From: Pelagicoccus albus
GTDB taxonomy: Bacteria; Verrucomicrobiota; Verrucomicrobiia; Opitutales; Opitutaceae
Reading direction: 5' to 3'
Length of the DNA stretch: 64,000 bases
Assembly (NCBI RefSeq): GCF_014230145.1
Contig: NZ_JACHVC010000008.1
Span: 1 to 64,000, forward strand
Shown here piece by piece: positions 38,613 to 48,200 of this stretch. Position 1 is the stretch's first letter. Every line of letters starts with the position of its first letter. The translations under genes were made by a program, and so were the position numbers. The notes beneath the pieces are model-generated. The model was not told the origin of the DNA and made no database searches. It worked only from the letters and a program-made list of their open reading frames with translations.

Positions 38613-39371
38613 CATCGTTCCCGATGCAAGTGCCGCCCTCGTTTTAGGCTTTTTAGAGTCTGGCTGAGGGCTGCTTGCGGCTTGTCACGAGCCGAGAGAA
38701 TTCAAGCATCCTGTCGCGGATATTGTACCCAAATTCCTAAAGGTAACGTCGTAGTCGATCTGGATTTGGATCCTTGCTTGTTCGCCTCCATTATCAGGTA
38801 GGTCTCGTATTTCTCATTTTTTCTTCGGAACTCACTTAGCCTAGGAAGAACTGGTCGATGGGCTCCTGAATTTCCTCTACGCTTCTCATCCCGATCTATT
38901 TGATGTGAAAACGTGGTCCGCGTAGTCGCCGCGGTATCAGGGAAGAGGACGGCGGCATGCAATCGCCTTTATCGCGAGAAGTTAGTTGGCTGTCGCCACG
39001 AATATCTTGAGACCTGGAATTTAGATCGAGAGCTTGCGTTTGCCTTTCGCTGGACCGGGCGAGGGGAACTGCCGCACATTGCGGTTCATGCAGTTATGTT
39101 GGAGGTCTCTTGCGGCTTTTGCAGCGAGTTGTTTTACTGCATCGTTTGAACTAACGACGCCATCGACGTCTCGGGTCGTAGGCTAGGAGTATGGCCGTTC
39201 TATCGTAAAGGCTTCGAGTAGTGAGCTCTTGTCTAGTCGTTTCACAATATTACTTATCGTAATTATTAAAAGGCTGTTTGTTGAGTCCCGAAATTCTCAG
39301 TTGTACAGTATCGGGATGAGGATGTAGCTGATCGAAAAAAGGGAGACTTGGATCGAAATTTTAGGGCAAAA

Positions 39372-39390
39372 TATTGCCAAGTATTGCCAA
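39372..39390. repeat. Direct repeat pair TATTGCCAA
   Basis: Two exact 9-bp copies at 39372-39380 and 39382-39390, spaced by 10 bp, about one helical turn. Confidence 0.5.
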
Positions 39391-39452
39391 AGAATTGAGT
39401 GAAATCCATGCGTATTCTTGCTATGTCTTTCAGTTCAGTGCAGAGTAAATAG

Positions 39453-39476
39453 ATATAAGTAATTGAATATAAGTAA
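39453..39476. repeat. Direct repeat pair ATATAAGTAA
   Basis: Two exact 10-bp copies at 39453-39462 and 39467-39476. With the pair at 39372 they resemble arm-type binding repeats near an attachment site; this reading is inferred. Confidence 0.5.
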
Positions 39477-39502
39477 AATAAGAATGCGTCGATGAGTTTT
39501 TA

Positions 39503-39520
39503 ATAAGTGAAAAAACTTAT
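39503..39520. repeat. AT-rich hairpin next to the tRNA-like fragment
   Basis: ATAAGT / ACTTAT stem with a 6-base GAAAAA loop, ending 5 bp before the tRNA-like fragment. Confidence 0.4.
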
Positions 39521-39525
39521 ATGAT

Positions 39526-39550
39526 CTGGGTTCGATTCCCGGTGGCCCTA
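39526..39550 (+). other. tRNA 3'-end-like fragment (candidate attachment-site scar)
   Basis: CTGGG-TTCGATT-CCCGG forms a canonical T-arm (5-bp stem with one G-T pair, 7-base TTCRANY loop), followed by seven bases TGGCCCT and A, as in the acceptor 3' strand and discriminator. The upstream 60 bases cannot form the rest of a tRNA (no matching acceptor 5' strand, D-arm or anticodon arm). Such 3' fragments commonly remain where an element integrated into a tRNA gene. Confidence 0.5.
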
Positions 39551-39725
39551 AGCTGATGAGCTTGTGCTGATATGCTTCGGGTGGCGGATTCCGTCTTTGC
39601 CCGGTTGGCTTACTGTCAGAGACTAGGGCATTTTCGGCAGATCTCTTTATTTGATTCGCTACTGTAATGATAGGGAATGGACAGGCTGTCCCCCCTCGAT
39701 CTGACCCTACTCGTATTTACACCCC

Positions 39726-41750
39726 ATGAAGATACCCTCTTTTTTGCGCCTTGGATCTTGCTCTCTCGGAGTAGGGTTGGCCCTGACTCTATATGCGGAC
39801 TCGACGATTTATCTGCCCGCCTTCCAAGTGGTGGGTCAAGAGACGTCGCTTCATGGAGAGGCTGTGAGCGCTTCGCAGGGCTATGTCGGATCGGATGATT
39901 TGGCCCTTCTCATGGCGGAGGGGGCGGGCGGCTTGCTTGAGTCGGTTCCGGGGATGATCGCCACTCAGCATAGCGGTACAGGTAAGGCCAATCAGTATTT
40001 TCTGCGTGGATTCAATCTCGACCATGGTACTGACTTTTTGGTGACGGTCGACGGAATGCCGATCAACATGGCCTCTCATGGACATGGACAAGGGTATGCT
40101 GACATGAATTTTCTGATACCTGAAATGGTATCTATGGTTTCCTACCTGAAGGGCCCTTATTACGCCATGGTCGGAGATTTTTCTTCTGCCGGTTCGGCGA
40201 GTATGAGTTTACGCAACGTTTTCGCTCAGGATTTCGCGGAGCTTGCTTTGGATGAATACGGTCAACAACGATTTGTCGCTGGAGTGTCGCGAGAGTTGGA
40301 AGCGGGGAATACTCTCTTCGCCATGGAGTTGGAAGACAACGACGGCCCTTGGGACCTTGACGAAAACTTGCAGAAGCGAAATGGAGTCTTTCGTTTTTCG
40401 AAGGAAGGGGCTGGGCAGCGCTTTTCACTGACTGCCATGGCCTACGATGCAAGTTGGGACGCAACGGATCAAATACCTGATAGGCTCGTTGAATCTGGAG
40501 AGATATCGGAATTTGGATACATAGATCCGACTGTAGGCGGTCGCTCCACGCGATACAGTCTTTCGGCGAATTGGCGTCTGGACGACAAGGATCAGCGAAC
40601 CTTCGCATCCGTGTACGCGATTCACTATGACATGAACTTGTGGTCGAATTTTACCTACTTCCTAGAGGATCAGGAAAATGGAGACCAATTTGAGCAGGCG
40701 GACCGACGTCAGCTTTACGGATTCAATTTTGGAAAATCCTATTATCACGTAGAGCTCCTAGGAAAGCAGACGACCCACACGCTGAGCGTTTCCGGCCGTT
40801 GGGACGACATTGACCGTCTAGGTCTCTACGCAACTCGCGAGCGTGAACGTTTGTCGACAGTGCGTGAAGATGAGGTGGATGTTAAAATGGTTTCCGGAGC
40901 CTACGAAATGCGTGTCAATTGGACTCCTCGATTGCGTTCCCAGGTTGGTATCCGGTTTGATAATACGGATATATCCGTGCTTGGCGATCAGGTAGAAAAC
41001 TCCGGAGACGCTGGCGATTCTATTGCCAGTCCTAAGGCAAATCTAGTCTACACCATGAACGACAATATGGAGTGGTACCTCAGCGCCGGCGAATCGTTTC
41101 ACAGCAACGACGCTCGGGGCGCGGTGGTTGGGGTTGATCCTTTGGTGGCATCCCGCGGCCATGAGTTCGGATTTCGTTACCAGCTAGCCGGCAAGTTTAA
41201 TTCGTCCGTGGCCTTCTGGAGTATGAATTTGGACTCCGAACTTCTGTATGTCGGGGACGCGGGCGGCACGGAGGCGTCGCTATCAAGTGAACGGAGCGGG
41301 GTGGATTGGACGACGTTTTTTGCTATCAGCGAACGTCTGAATGCGGATCTGGATTTTGCATGGAGCGATGGCTCTTTTGCGGAGGGACCTGCCGATCAGC
41401 GTTTCATTCCAGGCGTTGTTAAGAAGAAATGGGGTGGGGGCCTGTCTTATCGTTTGTCCGATGCGATGAGTCTTGGGCTAAGGTATCGCTTTTTTGGAGA
41501 ACGGCCTCTGATCGAAGATGGTAGCGTCATGTCGGAGGCTTCGGAAAGCGTCTCCTTAAGGATTTCTGGCAAGCATGGGGACTGGGAGTGGATGGCCCAA
41601 GTATCCAATCTTTTCGACTCTCGTGATCCGGATATCAGCTATTATTACGAATCGCGTCTGCTTGGCGAGTTAGCCGAGGGAGTAGCGGATATCCATTCGC
41701 ACGTGATGAAGCCCCGTCGCTTACAGGTGAGTTTGAAGCGTTTGTTTTAA
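39726..41750 (+). CDS. TonB-dependent receptor, smaller type (ligand unknown)
   Basis: 674 residues, about half the size of the other receptors here. Signal peptide, then YLPAFQVVGQE, a plug with FLRGFNLDHGTDFLVTVDGMPINM, the His/Gly-rich ASHGHGQGYADMNFLIPE and VSYLKGPYYAMVGDFSSAGS, and a barrel ending in VSLKRLF. The plug pattern belongs to a widespread receptor subgroup that is not tied to SusC-like sugar import; the His cluster could suit a metal or metal-complex ligand, but this is a guess. It is convergent with a small exported protein gene (41779-42276) whose paralogue follows the PL11-like gene. No Shine-Dalgarno is obvious. Confidence 0.88.
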   Translation: MKIPSFLRLGSCSLGVGLALTLYADSTIYLPAFQVVGQETSLHGEAVSASQGYVGSDDLALLMAEGAGGLLESVPGMIATQHSGTGKANQYFLRGFNLDHGTDFLVTVDGMPINMASHGHGQGYADMNFLIPEMVSMVSYLKGPYYAMVGDFSSAGSASMSLRNVFAQDFAELALDEYGQQRFVAGVSRELEAGNTLFAMELEDNDGPWDLDENLQKRNGVFRFSKEGAGQRFSLTAMAYDASWDATDQIPDRLVESGEISEFGYIDPTVGGRSTRYSLSANWRLDDKDQRTFASVYAIHYDMNLWSNFTYFLEDQENGDQFEQADRRQLYGFNFGKSYYHVELLGKQTTHTLSVSGRWDDIDRLGLYATRERERLSTVREDEVDVKMVSGAYEMRVNWTPRLRSQVGIRFDNTDISVLGDQVENSGDAGDSIASPKANLVYTMNDNMEWYLSAGESFHSNDARGAVVGVDPLVASRGHEFGFRYQLAGKFNSSVAFWSMNLDSELLYVGDAGGTEASLSSERSGVDWTTFFAISERLNADLDFAWSDGSFAEGPADQRFIPGVVKKKWGGGLSYRLSDAMSLGLRYRFFGERPLIEDGSVMSEASESVSLRISGKHGDWEWMAQVSNLFDSRDPDISYYYESRLLGELAEGVADIHSHVMKPRRLQVSLKRLF

Positions 41751-41778
41751 GACGCTGGGGAGCCTTGGCTCTCTACTC

Positions 41779-42276
41779 TCAGATGGCGGGAAGGGGCGCC
41801 TGTTGAGAATCTAGGAACAAGACGAAGGGCGGGTACCATTTGCCTGCCTTGTCTCGGAAGGTGACTAGGACTCCAAAGCCCATATCTGGGAAACGATTGA
41901 GCATCGGGGCTTGGATTTCCAATGGCAAGTCCTCTGCGGATTCGTAGCTATAAAGGATTAAAACGTCGTCCTCACGCGAGAGCTTGCTAGAGGTGGATTT
42001 CAGTGGGAGAGCTCCGTTGTTGTCGACGAGGTGGATCAGCTCGGGCGCTGCTGCTAGGAATTTCTCTTCCCATTCCGAGAATTCTGCGGGTTCGAATAGA
42101 ACTCCGTTTGAGGGTTCGGGATCGGTGGCAGCGGTGGCGGTTGAGCAGGCCATTTCCATTCTCACCTCTATCGTCTTTCGTTTCTGCTGGATCTCGAGAG
42201 TAATCTCAAACGAGTCATGGGCGATCAGAGAGGGAGCAGCAAAGAGCATCGCGGCGAGGCTGAGGGCTTTTTTCAT
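41779..42276 (-). CDS. Small exported protein of unknown function (AHD family, copy 2)
   Basis: ATG 42276 gives a 165-residue precursor with a clean signal peptide (MKKALSLAAMLFAAPSLIA) and mature start HDSFEITLEI; the frame is open 40 codons further upstream but that part looks non-coding. The mature protein shares FSEWEEKFLAAAPELIHLVD, SKLSRED and the end GVLVTFRDKAGKWYPP with the product of 36576-37088 (IVSIWDGQKIVSRKW). The gene is 28 bp from, and convergent with, the smaller TonB receptor. Function unknown; a periplasmic ligand-handling or receptor-accessory role is possible. Confidence 0.7.
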   Translation of the reverse strand: MKKALSLAAMLFAAPSLIAHDSFEITLEIQQKRKTIEVRMEMACSTATAATDPEPSNGVLFEPAEFSEWEEKFLAAAPELIHLVDNNGALPLKSTSSKLSREDDVLILYSYESAEDLPLEIQAPMLNRFPDMGFGVLVTFRDKAGKWYPPFVLFLDSQQAPLPAI

Positions 42277-42428
42277 GATGGGTAAAATGGGGTGTTTCTC
42301 TTCGGATTGTGGCTGGCTCTTGACCTTTAGTTCATCTGATGATCCTAGAGTCCAGTCTCGAGATTTCTTGCAGGATTGGGAGTCTTCGGGCGGCAAATGT
42401 CAGGCCTTTATGCTGCATTGAGAAAAAA

Positions 42429-42446
42429 ATCACTTGTTTAAGTGAT
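42429..42446. promoter_or_regulatory. Inverted repeat ATCACTT-GTTT-AAGTGAT
   Basis: Perfect 7-bp arms in the divergent gap between 42276 (-) and 42527 (+). On the minus strand it is followed by seven T residues, so it could be an intrinsic terminator for leftward transcripts; otherwise it suits an operator. Confidence 0.45.
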
Positions 42447-42526
42447 ACCGTTAGCTGGCTTGTTGGATTATACTCCTCTGGTAGCTCGCCCCCACTTCTT
42501 CTAGTATCTTTACCCCTTACTGCTCT

Positions 42527-43402
42527 ATGTTAGACTTATCCCCGAGATTCCCCCGATCTCCTTCCTCACCACGTATCTTGCTGGGTTTGCGAGCCTGGGA
42601 TGAAAGAATTTACGAAGGCGTCAAGCGATTTGGATCCGACCACGGCTGGGTTCTCGATTGCCGCACTCGACATGCCGGCTGGTCGCGCGGCTTGAGTAGC
42701 TGGAACGGTGGAGGAGCTATAATCGATTTTGATTTGGAGCTCCTGAATGGCGGCTTCCGGAATTCGAGCAGTTTGAGCGCATTGCCTTGCGTGAACTTGA
42801 GAAGCGAGCGCAAGCGTGTGGGAATACCGGTAGTCGGTGCTGATCTTTGGCGGGTAGGGCAACTGGCAGCAGAGCACCTACTTTCCAAGGGGTACACATC
42901 GCTTGCCGCCTTGGGCGGAGCTAAAGGAGTTGGTTTCGAGGAGCTCTTCAGTGGATTTCGCGAAGCGGGAACGAACTCCGGGGTGCAAGTGCGGGAGGTC
43001 TCTTTGCAGAACTTGCCAGGTTTAGCAGAACGTTTGGGTGGCCCTTTGGGCCTTTTGGCTCCCGATGATCTGACTGCCTTGGCGGCCATGCAGGTTTGCC
43101 GTGAAAACGACCTGATTGTTCCGGACCAGGTTGGCGTCTTGGGAGTGGGGGATCGGGCTGCCTTTTGCGAATTCGCAGAAACGCCGGTGTCGAGCATCGA
43201 CTGCGGAGCGGAGTCGATCGGTTACAAGGCAGCTGAGCGCCTTCACACGCTCATGAGTGGTGAGGCAGGGGAGCTTCAGGTCAAGATGGCTCCTCAGGGA
43301 ATATCGGAGCGGAGCTCTACCCAGTTGGATCACGGCGGTTTTCGTGGGCTGGATCGATTTTCTTGCAACCGGTCTTCTATTTCTGAACGGGCCGCCTGCT
43401 AA
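42527..43402 (+). CDS. XylR-like sugar-binding protein without a DNA-binding domain
   Basis: 291 residues. The start SPRILLGLRAWDERIYEGVKRFGSDHGWVLDCR aligns with the XylR-type regulator at 19430-20704 (PRILLAMYWWEERVFDGVARYAAERDWIIDSR). Further matches include VVGADLWRVGQLAAEHLLSKGY, VGVLGVGDRAAFCEFAETPVSSI and APQGISERSSTQ. The homologue continues with a 100-residue AraC helix-turn-helix domain; here the protein ends 30 residues later in an unrelated Ser/Arg-rich tail, and no AraC motif is visible in any frame of the next 130 bp. It lacks a signal peptide, so it is cytoplasmic. It may be a degenerate regulator or a sensor subunit working with the LacI protein encoded downstream. Confidence 0.75.
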   Translation: MLDLSPRFPRSPSSPRILLGLRAWDERIYEGVKRFGSDHGWVLDCRTRHAGWSRGLSSWNGGGAIIDFDLELLNGGFRNSSSLSALPCVNLRSERKRVGIPVVGADLWRVGQLAAEHLLSKGYTSLAALGGAKGVGFEELFSGFREAGTNSGVQVREVSLQNLPGLAERLGGPLGLLAPDDLTALAAMQVCRENDLIVPDQVGVLGVGDRAAFCEFAETPVSSIDCGAESIGYKAAERLHTLMSGEAGELQVKMAPQGISERSSTQLDHGGFRGLDRFSCNRSSISERAAC

Positions 43403-43535
43403 GTCTCGATTTCACTCCTTATTACTCGACTCGGTAAGGCTGGATCGAGGAACAGGTTGACGTTTTTACTTGAGGGCCACGCCCTAGCTCGGGCAACATT
43501 TCCCGTTGCAGCGCAGCAGCGTGGCACTACGTCTG

Positions 43536-44540
43536 ATGAGTTCTGACTTCCGAGACAATACCCCTAGTAAAAGCAAGTCGCCCAAGAAGGCCACCATCGC
43601 GGATTTAGTTGAGAAGACTGGTCTTTCGCTGGGCACTGTTAGTCGTGTTCTAAATAACAGAAGCAACGTTTCTGAAAAGACCCGTGAGATAGTGCTGAAG
43701 GCTGCTCGGGAGCTAAATTTGCGGCCTCAAGGTTCAGCGCGATCCAAGCAGATCGCTGTTTTGACCGATCCTCACAATCCGGATCGGATCGAGGGCTATA
43801 CGGCCACCTTGACCTCTCATCTTGCTTATTTGTTAACCCGAAGGGGCCTCGGTATCGCTTTTCCCGCCAATCCGATCGATGAGCTGCCCCGCATGTTTTT
43901 GGACGGAGTGATTGCGATAAACTGCGTGTCCCATTTCAGCAGTTTTTTGTCAGAGCTGGAGAGTCGAATGCCAGTTGTCTACATCGACAAATTCGATGTA
44001 AACGACCGTCAGTATTGCGTACGTTCCGACCACTACGCGGCTGGTAAGATCGCAGCCGAGCATTTCTTTTCCCGGGGGAAGCGGAAACTGGCCTTCCTTG
44101 CCCAGGAAAGCCTGACTCAGCGGGAACGGCTGCGCGGCTTCGCAGATGCGGCTAGGGAGCAGGGCGTGTCTCTGGATCCAGATTGTGTAGCGGTATGTTC
44201 TTCCGATGGTCGTATGTCCGCCCTTGCCCGCATCGTGCGCTCAGGAGCGGAGGCCTTGTATGTGCCCGGGGCGAGCTTTGAAGTAATCGAAGCTCTCCAC
44301 ACTTTGACTTATCTGATGAGAGTGAAAGTGCCGGAGGATATTTCTGTCTTAGGAGGCGAAAACGAGGGGCTTTCCGAACTAATGAATCCTCCATTGAGCA
44401 CAGTGGAGGAGCCTCTCTTAGATATGGCAGACGCCGCCGTTTCCCTGGTGGAGCAGTTGGTTAATGGACGGGACGTTGAAAATCGGATACAGAGTTTTCC
44501 GGTTCGCTTGATCGAACGGAATTCCGTCCGTAGCGGTTAG
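43536..44540 (+). CDS. LacI-family transcriptional regulator
   Basis: 334 residues from ATG 43536; a TTG at 43506 would add ten. The helix-turn-helix and hinge are clear: ATIADLVEKTGLSLGTVSRVLNNRSNVSEKTRE, then ARELNLRPQGSARS. The ligand-binding domain has FLDGVIAINCVSHF, VVYIDKFDVNDRQYCVRSDHYAAGKIAAEHFFSRGKRKLAFL and ISVLGGENEGLSELMNPPLSTVEEP. It follows the HTH-less XylR-like gene by about 130 bp and is convergent with the two-component system. Likely a sugar-responsive repressor of a nearby operon; no operator was identified. Confidence 0.92.
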   Translation: MSSDFRDNTPSKSKSPKKATIADLVEKTGLSLGTVSRVLNNRSNVSEKTREIVLKAARELNLRPQGSARSKQIAVLTDPHNPDRIEGYTATLTSHLAYLLTRRGLGIAFPANPIDELPRMFLDGVIAINCVSHFSSFLSELESRMPVVYIDKFDVNDRQYCVRSDHYAAGKIAAEHFFSRGKRKLAFLAQESLTQRERLRGFADAAREQGVSLDPDCVAVCSSDGRMSALARIVRSGAEALYVPGASFEVIEALHTLTYLMRVKVPEDISVLGGENEGLSELMNPPLSTVEEPLLDMADAAVSLVEQLVNGRDVENRIQSFPVRLIERNSVRSG

Positions 44541-44574
44541 TGGTAAAGAGAGCCGAGCTGACAAGTAAATTGGA

Positions 44575-45207
44575 TTAGGACTTACCCATGAAGTAGCGGG
44601 AAATGGCTTCCGCTCGGGAGTGAACTTCAAGTTTGCTGAAAATCCGTTTCAGGTGGGTATTTACTGTTGGGAGGCTGATGTGAAGGGTAGCGCCGATCTG
44701 CTTGTCGCTTTTTCCGAGCGCGACTTGCTCCATTACTTCTCTCTCTCGGGCGGACAGGTTTGCGGCGTAGCGTGGCTTTTCTCGGTTGAGATGGATGTTG
44801 TTGATGACTTTTCGCGCCACGGCACCGCTGAGTGGAGACTCTCCGGCGTGGGCGGCGTGGATCGCTTGGGTTATTTCGGAACGGGAAGAATCTTTGGTGA
44901 GGTATCCAATGGCTCCGGAGGACAAGGCGTCCAAGACGTTTTTGCTATCTTTGTAGAGGGAGAGCATGACAAATTGAGCATGTGGCAGCTTTGGCTGGAG
45001 CGTTTCTACGAGTTCTATGCCGCTTCCGTCGGGAAGGCGTATATCCATAAGCACTACGTCAGGATTTGCTTTGGGCAAGTCCTCCAAGGCACTTTGGACA
45101 TTGCATGAAACTGAGATACAATTGAGCGCGGGATCGGAATCGATCGTTTGGCTCAGCTCTTCGCAAAGGTCGGAATTGTCTTCGACGATACTTACTTTAA
45201 TCGACAT
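44575..45207 (-). CDS. NarL/FixJ-type response regulator
   Basis: 210 residues: receiver domain with acidic pocket VEDN and phospho-acceptor VVLMDIRLPDGSG (D55), conserved Lys in YLTKDSS, and a C-terminal LuxR helix-turn-helix (LSAREREVMEQVALGKSDKQIGATLHISLPTVNTHLKRIFSKL). The start overlaps the end of the sensor-kinase gene by 11 nt, so the pair is translationally coupled. Likely activates carbohydrate genes nearby, for instance the divergent TonB receptor/PL11 pair at 52 kb. Confidence 0.95.
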   Translation of the reverse strand: MSIKVSIVEDNSDLCEELSQTIDSDPALNCISVSCNVQSALEDLPKANPDVVLMDIRLPDGSGIELVETLQPKLPHAQFVMLSLYKDSKNVLDALSSGAIGYLTKDSSRSEITQAIHAAHAGESPLSGAVARKVINNIHLNREKPRYAANLSAREREVMEQVALGKSDKQIGATLHISLPTVNTHLKRIFSKLEVHSRAEAISRYFMGKS

Positions 45208-48200
45208 GATTTGGATCTGAAATTTGATAGGTAATGGTAATTTGGGTACCGGTCTGAGGGTCGCTGTGGAAGTCTATTTTACCACCTATTTCTCTCATGC
45301 GTATTTGCATGTTGATTAGACCGTTCCTGCGTCTTTGTTGGTCTGCTGGAGCTGGAAGGCCGATTCCATCGTCCTTGAGTATACAGTTTAGAGTGGAGTC
45401 CTTATAGCTAAGCTCGACGGATATTTTCGTAGCGTTGGCGTGTTTGAGGGAATTGGTGAGCGCTTCTTTGGCTGCGAAAAATAGGTTGTGCTGGGCTTCT
45501 GGGGTGAGGGGGACCGAGGGGAGCGTCCCCGGGTCGCTAAGACGGCAATCGATGGTACTGCCCTTGAAGATCTCGGCGGCATATTGCTCGATGAGTTCGG
45601 CGAGCTCTTGAAGCGTACCTTCGCCGGGTTTAAAAAGCCAGACGATGGAGTGCACGTCGGCGTTTAGGCGGCGGGCTCGCTCGGCTAATTGGGCGAGGGA
45701 TTTGGAGCGTTTGCTCTCCGGCTCTTCGGCGAGTCTGGAAGCAAAGAGCTGAAGGGCGCTGAGTCCGCCGCCGAGGTCGTCATGGAGGTCTCGAGCGATG
45801 CGGGCTCGCTCGCGTTCGAGGGCTTGGTCTTGCTCTAGTTTGGCAAGCTGGGCCTGCATGCGTCGCTGGGTCCATATCCAAATGAAAATCGCGACGAAGG
45901 CGATGGCGCCGGTAAGCCCTAGGACACGGAACCAGATCGTTTGCCACCATGGGGGGAGGACTTCAAAGGCAAGAGTTGTGGCGGGAGTTTTCCACCCGGC
46001 AGGGCTACCGGCTTGAAGCTCGAGACGGTATTCGCCCGGAGCTAGGCCTGAGTAGTGGAGGGTGTCTGTATAGCTGGCATCCTCCCACTCTTTTCCGGCT
46101 CCCAACAGTCGCTGGCGTATGTAGCTTCTAGAGAGGTTTGAAAGGTTTGGTGACGAAAACTCTATCCTGATACTATGCGGGCCGGCTGGAATCGTGTGCG
46201 CGTGAATGTCGGTAGCCACTGTATCTCCGTTTATGGATACAGAGTCTATCAGGACAACGGGGGACTCTGCTCTTTCGGGAAGTGCTTTCGGATCAAGGAT
46301 TAGGACGCCTTTGGAGGTGGTGAACCAGAGCCGTCCATCGCGGTCCATTTGAGAGAATGGATGCGAGTTGACCAAAATAGAAAGGTCTAGATCCCGCGTA
46401 ATACGGTTGAAGTTTTCAGGTATGGGAGCGGGCTGACCGGTAAGGACTTTTTCTCTTAGTTGCTCCAAGCGGAAGCGGTTGAGTCCCAGCCATATGTTTC
46501 CGTCTTGGTCGTCCAAGATCGATGGCACGCCCTTGTCTCGGTAGTTTGAATTATTTTGGAGCGAATGAACTGTGCCGTTCTCGAGAATCAGTGTATCGGT
46601 TATGGATGCGATCCATAGTCTTGATTCGCTGTCGAAATGCAGGTCGGGAATAGAGCTCTGCTGATGGATCAATTCTACCCGATCGTTCGTTACTCTGAAT
46701 AGGAAACCGGTGTAGGTCCCAGCCCACATCTCGCCATCGTAGCTTTCCGCGAGGGATTGGATGGGTTTGCCGTCGTATCCGGCCCCATCGTCGAAGAATA
46801 CAATTTCCCCGCCTTCTATATGTCCAAATGTGGCTGGTGTGTTTGAGTGTCCGAATCTTCCGAAGTTCGTAGCGAACCAGATTTTATTGTCGGACGATAC
46901 GTGAAGGATATGGACGTTTTTAGGGACATCTTGGATTTTCTCAGCCACTTTGTATGGAAACGCTGATACGAATAGCCCCTGTTCGTTTCCTATCCAAAGC
47001 TGTTTCTCATGATCGATGGATACGGTGTTGGCGGCGAGTAGGCTATCCTGAAAAAGCGTATTGGTGCTTACTGGCTTGTCGTTCTGGATCCGATAAACTC
47101 CGCCGTCCCCGTTCGCTATCCATATGTTTTGGTCTGAGTCCTGATAGATGGAGGAGCTAATTTCCGAGCGAAGTCCCGAACTTCGATTTAGTAGCGTTGT
47201 GGAGCGCTTGGTCACCTTGCCCAATCCATTACCGTAGGATGCGGCCCAGATGTTGCCCGATTTGTCGAGCGTGAGATCGTTCACGAATGGGAAGTTTTCG
47301 GGTGCAGGCAGAAAGCGACCCTCTTCCCAATGGATCAGGCCGAGCTTGCCGGCTGCAATCCATATAGTGCCCCATTTGTCAGTGATGGCTTCATACAATT
47401 CTCCCGGGTTATCTTGCCACGGTACTTGATTGGAGAGCATCCGTAAGCGGGCGTCTTGGTAGGTGTAGAGGGCGTCCTCCGCGAAAAGCAGAATCTCTCC
47501 ATTGGTTCCCTGCCCAATGAGAATCGGCTTCCCAAGGTCGATTTCCGGAGTCGACCATCTGTCATCTTTATAGATTCCGAAGCAGGAGGAAGTGTTGATC
47601 CAGCTGCCTCCGGAGGAGTCTTGAGCGAAGCTGGCGTTGATCTTTCTCTTCGGTGTCGTATCCGTCCCGAACCACTGGGAGTTTTGCGGTGTCCAGCGTA
47701 GGATGGACCCGCTTTCGGTGCTAATCCATAGTGACTCGTCAGCCGCATAGAACATTTCTCGTGGCTGCTCCGGTATGATTGTAGCAGAGGAAGCGTGTTC
47801 CTCAATCTGACCATCCTCCCTAAAGAGGATTCTCCCGCTGGTTGGTTGAAGCAAGAGCTTCCCTTGAGGGCTGGATACTAGAGTGCGGATGTTGTATCCG
47901 CGAGGCTGGTGCTGGGGCGGTATCTTGAATTCGCGATAATTTGTTCCGTCGAAACGGATCAATCCGCCCATGGTCGCGAGCCAAAGGTATCCGTCCGCAT
48001 CTTGGCCGATCTGGTTGATTATCCTATTGGAAAGGCCATCTTTACCGCTCCAGGTTTGAAGCAGGTAGCTTTCACTCAGGGGCGTTGTCTCGGTAGCTAG
48101 GGATGGGGGGACGGATAAGGAGAACGCCAGGAAGCTGGTTAGAACGCACTTGAGGGCGAACGAAGCAAGTTTGGAGCGGCGGGGAGTCGTGATTCTTTCT

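Larger units (their letters stand above)
38613..39725. other. Gene-poor 1.1-kb stretch
   Basis: No supported gene. Frames such as 38702-38962 (-) and 38913-39149 (+) have no recognisable protein character. The part from about 39230 to 39520 is clearly more AT-rich than its surroundings and carries two pairs of short direct repeats, followed by a tRNA 3'-end-like fragment (listed). The last 170 bp presumably contain the promoter of the TonB receptor at 39726. Confidence 0.55.

Noticed and set aside
38702-39149. Two short frames (38702-38962 minus, 38913-39149 plus)
   Set aside because: They overlap each other, have biased but unstructured composition and no recognisable family; treated as non-coding.
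39551-39590. CTGATGAG followed by a stem-like stretch, resembling a hammerhead ribozyme core
   Set aside because: No GAAA segment follows the putative stem II and no matching stems I or III could be drawn.
39560-39725. Possible cobalamin or TPP riboswitch before the smaller TonB receptor
   Set aside because: Isolated look-alike bases (CTTACTGT, CTGATGAG) occur, but the conserved core boxes of either class are absent.
43403-43535. Search for a frameshifted AraC helix-turn-helix after the truncated XylR-like gene
   Set aside because: None of the three forward frames shows an AraC-type motif, so a simple frameshift does not explain the truncation.
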